Counted from the stretch's first letter, positions 52,001 through 60,261 are shown. The stretch: 64,000 nt of DNA from Actinomadura barringtoniae (GCF_017573505.1 NZ_JAGEOJ010000006.1:124001-188000), one strand, 5' to 3'. Notes: generated by a model from the sequence alone, not told the origin. Numbers and translations are program-made.

Positions 52001-54778
52001 TCACCTAGGCGTCGAGGCGTGCTCGCTCGGCGGCAGGACGTCGCGCAGCTGCCTGCGCGAGGTGATCGACAGCTTGGCGAAGATCTTGCGCAGGTGCCAC
52101 TCGACCGTGCGCGGGCTGAGGAAGAGCCGGGTCCCGATCTCCGGGTTGGACAGGCCCTCCCGTACGAGCAGCGCGATCTGCCGTTCCTGCGGCGTCAGCT
52201 CCTCGCCGGACGCGGCCTCGACCGCCTGTTTGCGAACGCTCTCGCCCGTGGCCAGCAGCTCGCGGTGGGCCCGCTCGGCGAACGCTTCCATCCCGATCGC
52301 CTTGAACATCTCGTAGGCCGTGCGCAGCTGGTCACGCGCCTCGACCCGCTGCCTGCTCCGGCGCAGCCACTCGCCGTACAGCAGATGGGCACGCGCGAGC
52401 TCCGGGCGCAGCTCCGTGCGGCCCAGCCGCTCGATCGCCTCGCGATGGAGCTCCGCCGCGGCCGCCCCGTCGCTCAGCAGCGCCCGGGAGCGGGCGAGCA
52501 CGCCGAGCGCCCAGTCCGTGCCGCACGGCCGCGCCGCCTCGGCCAGGTCCTCGATCGCCGCGCGGGCGACATCGTCCTCACCGGCGCGCACCGCCGCCTC
52601 GACCAGTTCGGGGAGCGCCCAGACCGACACCCAGAGCTCGGCCATCCGGGTGCAGACCTGGGCCGCCGACAGCGCCTGCCGGTAGCGGCCGAGGCCGTTG
52701 TAGAGGACCGCGGCCGCCCACTGGGCGACCGTGACTCCCATCAGCTGACCGCCGGCGCCGGCCTCCTCGATCGTGGCGGCGATCAGCGCCTCGGCCTCGG
52801 CCTCGCGGCCGCGCAGGGCGTTCAGCCGGAGCTCGACGTGCGCGGCGATGGGCACCCCGGTCGCAGCGGAGACGTCCTCGATCTCCGCGATGATCGCGGC
52901 GGTGGCGTCGAAGTCCCCAGTCCAGGCGATGGCTATCCCGAGCGAGGTCAGGCAGAACGGGAGCTCGGTCAGGGCGCCGGCGGCGCGCACCCCCTCGACG
53001 ACCCGGCCGACGAGGACGCGCATCGCCTGGTCGTCCCAGACGGCGGCGCTCACCGCGTTGGCGACCCAGCCCCATTTCAGGACCTCGCGCACCGGCAGGT
53101 CCGTGAGCGCGGCCAGCGCTTGCCGCAGCACCGGGACTGCGGCGGCCCGGCTCTCTGTGACGAGCAGTGCGTAGCCCTTGAGTACGAGGTCAAGGGTCTG
53201 CGGGGTTCCCGCCGGGGCCGGAAGCGCTTTCATCGCCGCCGAGATCGCCTTGAGGCTGTCGGAATGTGCGGCGAGCAGCGCCGCGGTGCCCCACGCGATC
53301 AGGTAGGTCTCGCGCGCGAGGTCCATGTCGAACGGCTCGAGCCGCTGCGCGGCCGTCAGCAGCAGCGGCGGCGCCTCCTGGTTGAGGCCGGCCGCGAAGG
53401 TGATCCGGCTCCGGACCAGGTGCGCCCGGACGCGCTGGAACTCGTCCTGGGCGTTGCGGTCGGCGATGTCGGCGAACCGGCGCGCGGCTTCGAGGTCGCC
53501 GGCCTGAAGGGTGGCGTCGGCGGCGGCGGCCGCGCGCTCGGCGCGCCGCGACGAGTCGACGGTCAGCGCGACGCATCGCTGCAGGAACGCCGCTGCGGCG
53601 GCCAGCCCGCCACGCGCCTGCGCCCGGCCCGCGGACCGCTCGAGTTCCGCGGCGACGGACTCGTCCGGTGCGGCCGCCGCGGACGCCAGGTGCCAGGCCC
53701 GGCGGTCCGGGTCGATCTTCGGGTCGGTCACCTCCGCCAGCGCCAGGTGCACCTCCCGGAGGTCCTCCTTCGGCGCCGACCGGTACACGGCCGACCGCAC
53801 CAGCGGATGACGGAACGTCACGCGCGCTTCCAGCGACAGCCATTCCCGCGTGCCGTCGGCGAGCGCCTCCTCCGGCGTCACACCGAGCCGACCCGCGGCG
53901 CCCCAGACCAGAGTGGGGTCGCCGACCGGTTCGGCCGCGGCGATCAGCAGGAGCAGCCGGGACTGTTCGGGCAGGCCGCCGATCCGGGACAGGAAGCTCT
54001 CCTCGATCCGGCCCGGCAGCGTGTCCGAGCGCAGGAGACCGAACCCGCCCGCCATCTGGGTCACGGTCAGCCCGCGCGGCAACTCCAGCAGGGCGAGCGG
54101 ATTGCCCCTGGTCTCGGTCACGATCCGATTGCGGACGTGCTGGTCGAGACGGCCGTAGGTGACCGAGTCCAGCAGGGTGTGGGCGTCGGTGTCCCGGAGG
54201 CCGGTGATCTCTAGTTCGGGGAGCCCGAGCAGGCCCTGGGAGCGCTCCCGTGCGCCGAAGAGAAGAACGACCGACTCCGCCAGCAGCCGCCGGGCCACGA
54301 AGCTGATCACCTGCAAGGACGCCTGGTCCACCCACTGAGCGTCATCGACCACGCAGAGCAGCGGGCGGTCCTGCGAGGCGTCCGACAGGAGGCTGAGCAC
54401 CGCCAGCCCGACCAGGAATCGCTCGGGTGGCGTCCCGGCCCGGATCCCGAACACCGTCTCAAGGGCGGCCCGCTGCGGCGCGGGAAGGTGCGGCAGCCGG
54501 TCCAGCAGGGGCGCGCACAACTGGTGCAGCGTGGCGAACGGCAGCTCCATCTCCGACTCGACGCCGACCGCGCGCAGCACGTGCATGCCCGTCGCCGCGT
54601 TCTCCGCGTACCCGAGCAGCGCCGACTTCCCGACGCCCGGCGCGCCGTGCACCACGAGCACGCGGCTCTCACCCGTATCGACGGCCGCGAGCACCTGATC
54701 GACGACGGCGCGCTCCGGTCCCCGCCCGAGCAAGGCGACGTTCTCCCCGTGGCCCGCGCCGTGCCTGCGTTGTTCCAC
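52001..54778 (-). CDS. LuxR-family ATPase regulator, tandem copy 2
   Basis: A 925-residue paralogue of the 49123 gene, starting at a GTG with GGTAAGG upstream. Walker A is HGAPGVGKSALL and Walker B CVVDDAQWVD; the HTH is LTPQERQIALLVREGLSNPE and LFLSPRTVEWHLRKIFAKL. Large parts align without gaps to copy 1, including ESEMELPFATLHQLCAPLLD, and divergence is greatest in the presumed ligand-sensing repeats. The tandem pair most likely arose by duplication and may read different signals while acting on the same promoters. Confidence 0.92.
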   Translation of the reverse strand: MEQRRHGAGHGENVALLGRGPERAVVDQVLAAVDTGESRVLVVHGAPGVGKSALLGYAENAATGMHVLRAVGVESEMELPFATLHQLCAPLLDRLPHLPAPQRAALETVFGIRAGTPPERFLVGLAVLSLLSDASQDRPLLCVVDDAQWVDQASLQVISFVARRLLAESVVLLFGARERSQGLLGLPELEITGLRDTDAHTLLDSVTYGRLDQHVRNRIVTETRGNPLALLELPRGLTVTQMAGGFGLLRSDTLPGRIEESFLSRIGGLPEQSRLLLLIAAAEPVGDPTLVWGAAGRLGVTPEEALADGTREWLSLEARVTFRHPLVRSAVYRSAPKEDLREVHLALAEVTDPKIDPDRRAWHLASAAAAPDESVAAELERSAGRAQARGGLAAAAAFLQRCVALTVDSSRRAERAAAAADATLQAGDLEAARRFADIADRNAQDEFQRVRAHLVRSRITFAAGLNQEAPPLLLTAAQRLEPFDMDLARETYLIAWGTAALLAAHSDSLKAISAAMKALPAPAGTPQTLDLVLKGYALLVTESRAAAVPVLRQALAALTDLPVREVLKWGWVANAVSAAVWDDQAMRVLVGRVVEGVRAAGALTELPFCLTSLGIAIAWTGDFDATAAIIAEIEDVSAATGVPIAAHVELRLNALRGREAEAEALIAATIEEAGAGGQLMGVTVAQWAAAVLYNGLGRYRQALSAAQVCTRMAELWVSVWALPELVEAAVRAGEDDVARAAIEDLAEAARPCGTDWALGVLARSRALLSDGAAAAELHREAIERLGRTELRPELARAHLLYGEWLRRSRQRVEARDQLRTAYEMFKAIGMEAFAERAHRELLATGESVRKQAVEAASGEELTPQERQIALLVREGLSNPEIGTRLFLSPRTVEWHLRKIFAKLSITSRRQLRDVLPPSEHASTPR

Positions 54779-54937
54779 CCTTACCGCCTCCGTCGCACGC
54801 CCGGACTGCGGTCGACCTTGTGTCGGGACGGCCCCATCGTGCCCCGAATGATCGCCCGCTCCGAATCCATGATCCCAGAGTCGGCGGCCTCCGTAACAGC
54901 CCTGGTGGAAGCCTTTTAGCGGCGCGTTTGTGACAGC

Positions 54938-54970
54938 GGCCCGCCCGGCGGAGAAACCGCCGGGCGGGCC
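54938..54970 (-). terminator. Strong stem-loop after the hydrolase pair
   Basis: GGCCCGCCCGGCGG (54938-54951) and CCGCCGGGCGGGCC (54957-54970) form a perfect 14-bp stem with an AGAAA loop, 30 bp after the stop of the minus-strand hydrolase. Confidence 0.75.
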
Positions 54971-54999
54971 GGTGAGGAGGGACGATGAGAGGGCTTGGT

Positions 55000-55725
55000 T
55001 CAGCCCTCCCGGCCGCCGACTGCGTCGAGGATGGAGGCGGCCACCGCCTCCGGCTGGGAGGCGGCGATCGCGTGCGAGGCGCCGGCGATCTCGCGGGTCC
55101 CCCGCGCAGAGGCCCGTTCGGCCATGTATCGCTGCAGCTCGGCCGGGATGTTGAGGTCCTGATCGCCGAAGACGAACCAGGACGGCTTGGTGCGCCAGGC
55201 CGCCTCGTTCGGCTCCAGCCCGTCGGTCAGCGCCTTCTCCGTCACCGGGCGCTGGGTGGCCGCCATCAGGGCGGCCTCACCGGCCTCCAGATCGGCGCAG
55301 AACTGGGCGTGGTACCTGTCGTCGGCGATCCGGAACTCGTTGCCGCCGGAAGTGACCGGGTAGGCGGCCAGGGCTCCCCCCAGGGTGCTGCCCTCGAACT
55401 TGCCGGACAGCTGCAGGGCGCTCTCGCCGGTCTCGGGGGCGAAGGCGGCGACGTAGACCAGGGACTGGACGGCGGGGTCGCCGGCCGCCGCCTGGGTGAT
55501 CACCATGCCGCCGTAGGAGTGGCCGACGAGGACGACCGGCTGGCCGATCCCGCTGATCACGTCGCGCAGGTAGGCGGCGTCGCCCGCCACGCTGCGCAGC
55601 GGATTGGCCACGGCGACGGCCTCCAGGCCGCGGCCGTGCAGGCGCTCGATGACGCGGTTCCAGCTCGCCGATTCGGCGAACGCTCCGTGGACCAGGACGA
55701 TGACGGGCTGCTCTGTGGTGTTCAA
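55000..55725 (-). CDS. Alpha/beta hydrolase of the salicylate esterase/hydroxynitrile lyase-like group
   Basis: A 241-residue alpha/beta hydrolase beginning with VIVLVHGAFAESASWN. The nucleophile elbow is GHSYGGM, the acid probably Asp in FGDQDLN and the base His in GASHAIAASQP. The start is a TTG (55725) that overlaps the upstream esterase stop as TTGA and has AAAGGAAG just before it; no ATG or GTG fits. It belongs to a family of small esterases and lactonases often annotated as alpha/beta fold hydrolases. It is coupled to the HSL-type esterase; both may handle the same ester or lactone. Confidence 0.88.
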   Translation of the reverse strand: MNTTEQPVIVLVHGAFAESASWNRVIERLHGRGLEAVAVANPLRSVAGDAAYLRDVISGIGQPVVLVGHSYGGMVITQAAAGDPAVQSLVYVAAFAPETGESALQLSGKFEGSTLGGALAAYPVTSGGNEFRIADDRYHAQFCADLEAGEAALMAATQRPVTEKALTDGLEPNEAAWRTKPSWFVFGDQDLNIPAELQRYMAERASARGTREIAGASHAIAASQPEAVAASILDAVGGREG

Positions 55726-56687
55726 CGGTCTTCCTTTCGGGTGTGCAGGGCGAAGGTGAGGGCGGTGATGGCCTGGGCAGTGGCGGCTCGCGCGGCGCGG
55801 GTGCCGCTGACGGGGTTGAGCATCATGAAGTCGTGGAGCGTGCCGTTGTAGCGGACGCTGGTGGTGGGCACTCCGGCCTCGGTGAGGCGGCGGGCGTAGG
55901 CCTCGCCCTCGTCGCGCAGCACGTCGTTCTCGTCCACGAGGACGAGGGCGGGCGGCAACCCGGCCAGGTCGTCGAGGGTGGCGCGCAGCGGTGAGGCGGT
56001 GATCTCGGCGCGCTCGGCGGGATCGGTGGTGTAGGCGTCCCAGAACCAGGCCATGGCCTTGGCGGTCAGGTAGGGGCCGTCGGCGAACTCGCGATAGCTG
56101 CCCGTGTCCTGGGCGGCGTCGGTGACGGGGTAGTAGAGCGACTGGTGGACGAAGATCACATCGCCGCGCCGCTTGGCCAGGATGGTCAGCGCGGCGGTCA
56201 TGTTCCCGCCGACCGAGTCCCCGGCGACCGCCAGCCGGGAGGCGTCCAGCCCCTCGTCCGCGCCGTGCCGGGTGATCCACTGCGCGGCGGCGTAGGCCTG
56301 CTCGATCGCCACCGGATAGCGAGCCTCGGGCGACCGGTCGTACTCGACGAAGGCGACCGCCGCGCCAGTGCCGGCCGCCAGCTCGCGTACCAACCGGTCG
56401 TGGGTCCCGGCGTTGCCGAGCACCCAGCCGCCGCCGTGCACGTACAGCACGACCGGCAGGGTCTCACCGGCCGTCCCAGCGGGCCTGACGATGCGGACCC
56501 GGACGTCGCCGACCCCGGCCGGCACGGTGATCCACTTCTCGTCGACCTCAGGCTTGCCGATCGGGGCGGACTGGAGGTCGTCCAGGACCTTGCGGGCCCC
56601 CTCGGTGCCCAGCTCGTACAGGAACGGGGGCTTGGAGGTGGCGTCGGCGAGCTCCTGCGCCGCCGGCTCTAGAACGTGCTCACTCAT
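55722..56687 (-). CDS. HSL-family esterase/lipase (alpha/beta hydrolase)
   Basis: A 321-residue hormone-sensitive-lipase-type esterase. The oxyanion motif HGGGW, nucleophile elbow GDSVGG, acid in DENDVLRDEG and base His in GTLHDFM are all present. The ATG at 56687 has GGAAAGGAAG upstream and is preferred to an ATG 12 codons earlier. The 24-bp dyad element (56775-56798) begins 88 bp upstream. The stop overlaps the TTG start of the next hydrolase. Likely cytoplasmic, acting on short-chain esters. Confidence 0.92.
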   Translation of the reverse strand: MSEHVLEPAAQELADATSKPPFLYELGTEGARKVLDDLQSAPIGKPEVDEKWITVPAGVGDVRVRIVRPAGTAGETLPVVLYVHGGGWVLGNAGTHDRLVRELAAGTGAAVAFVEYDRSPEARYPVAIEQAYAAAQWITRHGADEGLDASRLAVAGDSVGGNMTAALTILAKRRGDVIFVHQSLYYPVTDAAQDTGSYREFADGPYLTAKAMAWFWDAYTTDPAERAEITASPLRATLDDLAGLPPALVLVDENDVLRDEGEAYARRLTEAGVPTTSVRYNGTLHDFMMLNPVSGTRAARAATAQAITALTFALHTRKEDR

Positions 56688-56774
56688 CGGTGCTTCCTTT
56701 CCGAAACTGTTCTTGATCGTCATTGGCCTCTCCGGGCCGTTGTCCATCACGGTCGCCCGACCGGGGATCCCGGG

Positions 56775-56798
56775 GCACCCGGGTGGGACCCTGGGCGA
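56775..56798. promoter_or_regulatory. 24-bp dyad element, site b (before the esterase pair)
   Basis: GCACCCGGGT-GGGA-CCCTGGGCGA, 88 bp upstream of the esterase start at 56687. It differs from site a at five of 24 positions, and with the next eight bases (GTCCCTGGGG) it matches the site c region at 59151-59182 in 27 of 32 positions. Confidence 0.6.
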
Positions 56799-56854
56799 GT
56801 CCCTGGGGCGGTGGAAATCCCCTGGTGGCCGTACCGCGGCGCCGTCACCGGGGG

Positions 56855-58216
56855 TCAGTGGAGGTCGTCCAGTGCCGCTTCCACGGCCCGGTGGAAGGTC
56901 GGATAGGTGTAGATCATGTGCTTGAGGCGGTCGGTGGGCGTCTCGGTGTGGACGGCGACGTTCAGCCCGTACAGCACCTCGCCTCCCGTGGGACCGGCCG
57001 AGGTGGCGCCGACCAGGACACCGCGCCCGGCGTCCTCGACGAGCTTGACGAACCCCTCGTTGCCGGGTCCGTGCACCAGGCCGCGCGAGGACGAGGCGAT
57101 CGGCACCAGGCCGGTGCGCACGCGCATGCCCCGATCGCGGGCCTGCTGCTCGGTCAGCCCCACGGCCCCGATCTCGGGGTCGGTGAAGGTGACCCGGGGC
57201 AGCGCCCGGTAGTCGGCGTCCGGGCCGGGCTGACCGAGGATGTCGCGGACGGCGATCCGTGCCTCGTACATCGAGACGTGGGTGAAGGCGCCGCGGCCGG
57301 TTATGTCGCCGATCGCCCATAGCCCTTCCCCCGCTCGCATCTGGCCGTCGGTGTGCACGGCCGGCGCGGTCGGGTCGAGGCCCACCGTGTCGACCGCCAG
57401 CGCGCCAAGGTCCGTCCGGCGGCCCGTCGCGACAAGTAGGCGTTCGGCGCGAAGCGGTTCCAGACCGCCTTCGAGCAGGGCTTCGAAGGCGGCGCCGTCG
57501 TGCTCGATCTGGACGGCTCGGGCGCCGGTGCGCACGCTGACGCCATCGGCCCGCAGCGCCTTCGCCGCCAGCTCCCCGGCCTCCGGTTCCTCCTGGGCGA
57601 GCAGCCGGTCCCCGCCCTCCAGGACGGTGACCGCGCATCCGAAGCGGGCGAAGACCTGGGCGAGTTCCACACCGATCGCGCCGCCGCCGAGCACCAGCAT
57701 CGAGGCGGGCATCTCCTCGGTCGCGATGGCGTCCCGGTTCGTCCAGTAGGGCGTCTCCGCCAGGCCCGGCACCGGGGGGATGCGTGGGCCGGACCCGGTG
57801 GCCACGACGACACCCCGCCCGGCCCGGAACGTGCGGTCGCCCACGATCACCCGGCCCGGGCCCGCGAGCCGCCCCTTCCCTCGGACCAGTCGCACACCCT
57901 TGGCCGCCAGGCGGTCGGCGGCCAGCTGGTCGTCCCAACCGCCGGTGGCCTCCCTGCGGACGCGTTCGGCGACTCGGCTCCAGTCGGGCACCGCCTTCGC
58001 CTCACCGGCCAGGTCGGGGACGCGGCCGGCCTCGGCGAGCACGTTCCCGGCGCGGATCATCATCTTGCTGGGGATGCATCCCCAGTACGGGCACTCGCCT
58101 CCGACGAGCTCCGCCTCCACCCCGACCACGTCCAGTCCCGCCTCGGCCAGCGCGCCCGCGGCGAACTCGCCGCCCGGCCCTAGCCCCAGGACCACCACAT
58201 CGGCCTGTTCCGTCAT
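56855..58216 (-). CDS. FAD-dependent pyridine nucleotide-disulfide oxidoreductase
   Basis: A 453-residue class I flavoprotein disulfide reductase. FAD motif VLGLGPGG, redox pair Cys42 and Cys47 in GGECPYWGCIPSK, NAD(P) motif VLGGGAIGVELAQ and the second FAD motif GLWAIGDITGRG are present. The C-terminal His-Glu pair of lipoamide dehydrogenase (HAHPTxxE) is altered to YTYPTFHRAVE, so the substrate may not be a dithiol like lipoamide. The ATG at 58216 overlaps the STAS stop as ATGA. Relatives are annotated as mercuric reductase or dihydrolipoamide dehydrogenase-like. The partner could be a low-molecular-weight thiol or WhiB-linked redox sensing (inference). Confidence 0.9.
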   Translation of the reverse strand: MTEQADVVVLGLGPGGEFAAGALAEAGLDVVGVEAELVGGECPYWGCIPSKMMIRAGNVLAEAGRVPDLAGEAKAVPDWSRVAERVRREATGGWDDQLAADRLAAKGVRLVRGKGRLAGPGRVIVGDRTFRAGRGVVVATGSGPRIPPVPGLAETPYWTNRDAIATEEMPASMLVLGGGAIGVELAQVFARFGCAVTVLEGGDRLLAQEEPEAGELAAKALRADGVSVRTGARAVQIEHDGAAFEALLEGGLEPLRAERLLVATGRRTDLGALAVDTVGLDPTAPAVHTDGQMRAGEGLWAIGDITGRGAFTHVSMYEARIAVRDILGQPGPDADYRALPRVTFTDPEIGAVGLTEQQARDRGMRVRTGLVPIASSSRGLVHGPGNEGFVKLVEDAGRGVLVGATSAGPTGGEVLYGLNVAVHTETPTDRLKHMIYTYPTFHRAVEAALDDLH

Positions 58217-58713
58217 GACGTTCTCATCTCCTTGGGTGCCGTTCCGGCCCTGCATTTCCTGATGGCCTCGACCGGCATCCCGTCCGGCAGCGGGGCCCGT
58301 CGCGGGGCCCGTGACGGGCCCGACGCGGCCAGGGCGGCGGCGAGCGCCTGCCGCACCGTGGTGTGGACGGGGATGTGGTCGCCCAGCCGCAGCACGTCGA
58401 AGACGCGGGTGACCAGCGGGGACGGGGCGGCGACCCGTACGGTCGTACCGTGTTGTTCAGCCGCGAGGTGGGCGTCCACCAGGATCTTGACGCCGCTGGA
58501 GTCCAGGAAGGTCACCTCGGTCAGGTCGAGGACGAGGTGCCGTCCGCGGTCGGGCCGGGCGTGCCGCTCGCAGTAGGCGCGCAGTTGCGGCGCGGTGGCG
58601 ATGTCGATCTCACCGGCGATGGCGATCAGCGTGACGCGGTTCAGCAGGACACGGTGATCGATCCGCAACTCGCCCGGCCGCGGGGCCTCTTCCTCGACGA
58701 GTAGACGGGTCAT
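58213..58713 (-). CDS. STAS-domain anti-sigma factor antagonist
   Basis: A 166-residue protein. The STAS domain at about 15-120 has VLDLTEVTFLDSSGVKIL with the phosphoacceptor Ser, followed by a basic tail (PSRAPRRAPLPDG). It starts in the whiB stop and ends in the start of the flavoprotein gene, both as ATGA overlaps, so the three form one tightly coupled unit. It likely releases an alternative sigma factor when dephosphorylated. It differs from the 28004 STAS protein in its flanking regions. Confidence 0.9.
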   Translation of the reverse strand: MTRLLVEEEAPRPGELRIDHRVLLNRVTLIAIAGEIDIATAPQLRAYCERHARPDRGRHLVLDLTEVTFLDSSGVKILVDAHLAAEQHGTTVRVAAPSPLVTRVFDVLRLGDHIPVHTTVRQALAAALAASGPSRAPRRAPLPDGMPVEAIRKCRAGTAPKEMRTS

Positions 58714-59012
58714 GCGGCATCGGCCTTCCGGGCGCGGGAGTGAGCGGGATCGGTCGCGGGGCCGGGGTTTCTCCGGGCCGCCCGGAGGCGGCGGCGCTCG
58801 CCAGGGGTGGTGCCGGCCCAGATACCGTCCGGCTCGCCGGTGGCCAGGGCCCATTCCAGGCAGCGGCTCGCGGCGGGGCAGGCCGCGCAGACCTGGCGGA
58901 TCGCCTCGATCTGCGTCATGTAGACGGTCTCCCCGGCCACCGGGAAGAACAGGTCGGGATCGAGCGAGCGGCACGACGCCGCCTCATCCCAGTCCAAGGT
59001 CGTCTTGGTCAT
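58710..59012 (-). CDS. WhiB-family iron-sulfur transcription factor
   Basis: A 100-residue WhiB-like protein. Four cluster-binding Cys residues lie at 14, 42, 45 and 51 (C-x27-C-x2-C-x5-C), followed by the beta-turn GIWAGTT (63-69) and a basic tail (GERRRLRAARR) for DNA contact. The ATG at 59012 starts at MTKTTLDWDE; an ATG nine codons upstream (59039) is possible. A dyad element (59149) lies 110-137 bp upstream. WhiB proteins bind the main sigma factor and sense oxygen or NO through a 4Fe-4S cluster. Confidence 0.93.
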   Translation of the reverse strand: MTKTTLDWDEAASCRSLDPDLFFPVAGETVYMTQIEAIRQVCAACPAASRCLEWALATGEPDGIWAGTTPGERRRLRAARRNPGPATDPAHSRARKADAA

Positions 59013-59148
59013 GGCCGTACCCGCGCGGGCAAGAGCCATCGTCCGGCGCGGTCTGTGCCGGTGCCGTCGTCGGTCGTCACTGTCCCTCCAGTCATTGCTT
59101 CGTTCTCGGGGCGACATCAACAAAGGTCGTCTGACCAGGTATGGGGTG

Positions 59149-59172
59149 AGACCCGGGTGAGTCACTGGGCGG
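59149..59172. promoter_or_regulatory. 24-bp dyad element, site c (before whiB-STAS-reductase)
   Basis: AGACCCGGGT-GAGT-CACTGGGCGG, the most divergent copy, but its extended form matches site b in 27 of 32 positions. It begins 110 bp before the upstream whiB start (59039) or 137 bp before 59012. Confidence 0.5.
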
Positions 59173-59295
59173 GTCCCTGGGCACGTGGCGCTCCCCGGGA
59201 GCGCGGGTGCTCCGATGAGAACCAGGCACAAGATCCGCCGACGAGCGTCACAGGCGCGCGCTGTGCGCAGGCGGCTCCAGTACGCCGCCTCCGGA

Positions 59296-59997
59296 TCACG
59301 CCACGCGGTCGCCATGCAGGGCGGCCGACCTCATCGCGCCTCTGCCGCGGCTTTTGAACGGGCCGGCGGCGTTAGCGGCGAAGTGGTCCTCAAGGGCGGC
59401 GGTGTCCCCTGTCTGGGCGGCGCTGAGGAAGATCTCCACGAGGCGGCGGTGCTCGGCCCTGTCGATCGGCCCACGTCGCGCCGTGGTCAGATGCTTGCGG
59501 GCGCGGGTCACGAGCTGGCGGGTGTTGACCGGGCTGACCTGCAGGACCTCCGCGATCTGTGCGTACGGATAGTCGAACGCCTCGCGCAGGATGTAGGCGG
59601 CCCGTTCGGTCGGGGTGAGCCGCTGGAGCAACAGCAGGAGCGCGAGTTCGAGCGCCTCGCCCCGTTCGGCTTCGAGGGCGGGGTCGGTGCCGGTGCCGAC
59701 GCGCTCGGGCAGCCAGGGGCCGATGGAGGTCTCGCGCTGTGATCGGGCGGATTTGGAGATGTTGATGGCCAGCCGCGTGGTGATCAATGCCAGGAAGGCC
59801 GTCGGGTTCGCGATGGCCGGGCGGTCGGCGCCCTGCCAGCGCAACCAGGTGTCCTGGACGACGTCCTCGGCTTCGGCGACGCTGCCGAGCACCCGATAGG
59901 CGATGCCGAACAGGCGCGGGCGCGTCCGCGTGAAGACGGAGGTGGCCTGTTCGAGCGTCCCGTCCAGCCGCTCGGGTTCCGGCATGTGCTTGGTCAT
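59296..59997 (-). CDS. ECF sigma factor (SigJ/ECF41-like) with truncated C-terminus
   Basis: A 233-residue sigma-70-family protein. Region 2 is RPRLFGIAYRVLGSVAEAED then VVQDTWLRW; region 4 is LTPTERAAYILREAFDYPYA and VSPVNTRQLVTRARKHL. ECF41-type factors continue with a SnoaL/NTF2-like domain of about 100 residues, but here only its first helix (VEIFLSAAQTGDTAALEDHF) remains before unrelated sequence and a stop. The end RSAALHGDRVA faintly recalls a later piece of that domain, so an internal deletion is likely. In this group the extension controls activity, so the factor may be deregulated. The ATG at 59997 is preferred; 59985 is an alternative. Confidence 0.85.
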   Translation of the reverse strand: MTKHMPEPERLDGTLEQATSVFTRTRPRLFGIAYRVLGSVAEAEDVVQDTWLRWQGADRPAIANPTAFLALITTRLAINISKSARSQRETSIGPWLPERVGTGTDPALEAERGEALELALLLLLQRLTPTERAAYILREAFDYPYAQIAEVLQVSPVNTRQLVTRARKHLTTARRGPIDRAEHRRLVEIFLSAAQTGDTAALEDHFAANAAGPFKSRGRGAMRSAALHGDRVA

Positions 59998-60084
59998 GGG
60001 CGGTTGTCCCTTCCGTCCTGCTCCGCGGGTCCCGATCGGCGTCTCGCCGATAGCGATCACGCTCGCCGGGCCAGGCAGGGAAAG

Positions 60085-60108
60085 GCACCAGGGTCGCTCC
60101 CTGGCCGA
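60085..60108. promoter_or_regulatory. 24-bp dyad element, site d (before the ECF sigma gene)
   Basis: GCACCAGGGT-CGCT-CCCTGGCCGA differs from site a at three of 24 positions and begins exactly 88 bp upstream of the ECF start at 59997, the same distance as site b. Confidence 0.6.
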
Positions 60109-60180
60109 TTCACGGGGGGCTCTCGATCCCTGGGTATGCCGCACCGATCCCCGGGCAAAAGGGCATTCCCCAGAGCACGA

Positions 60181-60223
60181 CACGGGCCGAGTCCCTGGTG
60201 CGGCACCAGGGACTCGGCCCGTG
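60181..60223. terminator. Perfect 20-bp stem-loop containing two GCACCAGGG half-sites
   Basis: CACGGGCCGAGTCCCTGGTG (60181-60200) and its exact complement (60204-60223) with a CGG loop. It follows the minus-strand SDR gene (stop 60262) as a terminator would. It also carries GCACCAGGG on both strands, the half-site of the dyad elements, so it may double as a protein-binding site. Confidence 0.6.
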
Positions 60224-60228
60224 TTCGG

Positions 60229-60252
60229 ATCCGCCCTCCGCGGAGGGCGGAT
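60229..60252 (-). terminator. 24-bp perfect palindrome after the second SDR gene
   Basis: ATCCGCCCTCCG and CGGAGGGCGGAT abut without a spacer, 10 bases after the SDR stop. With the 60181-60223 stem it makes a tandem terminator. Confidence 0.6.
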
Positions 60253-60261
60253 GGCTCTCAG

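Noticed and set aside
51530-54214. 894-codon open frame antisense to both tandem LuxR-type genes
   Set aside because: It reads through two regulators and their spacer without similarity or ribosome site. The minus-strand genes have clear motifs.
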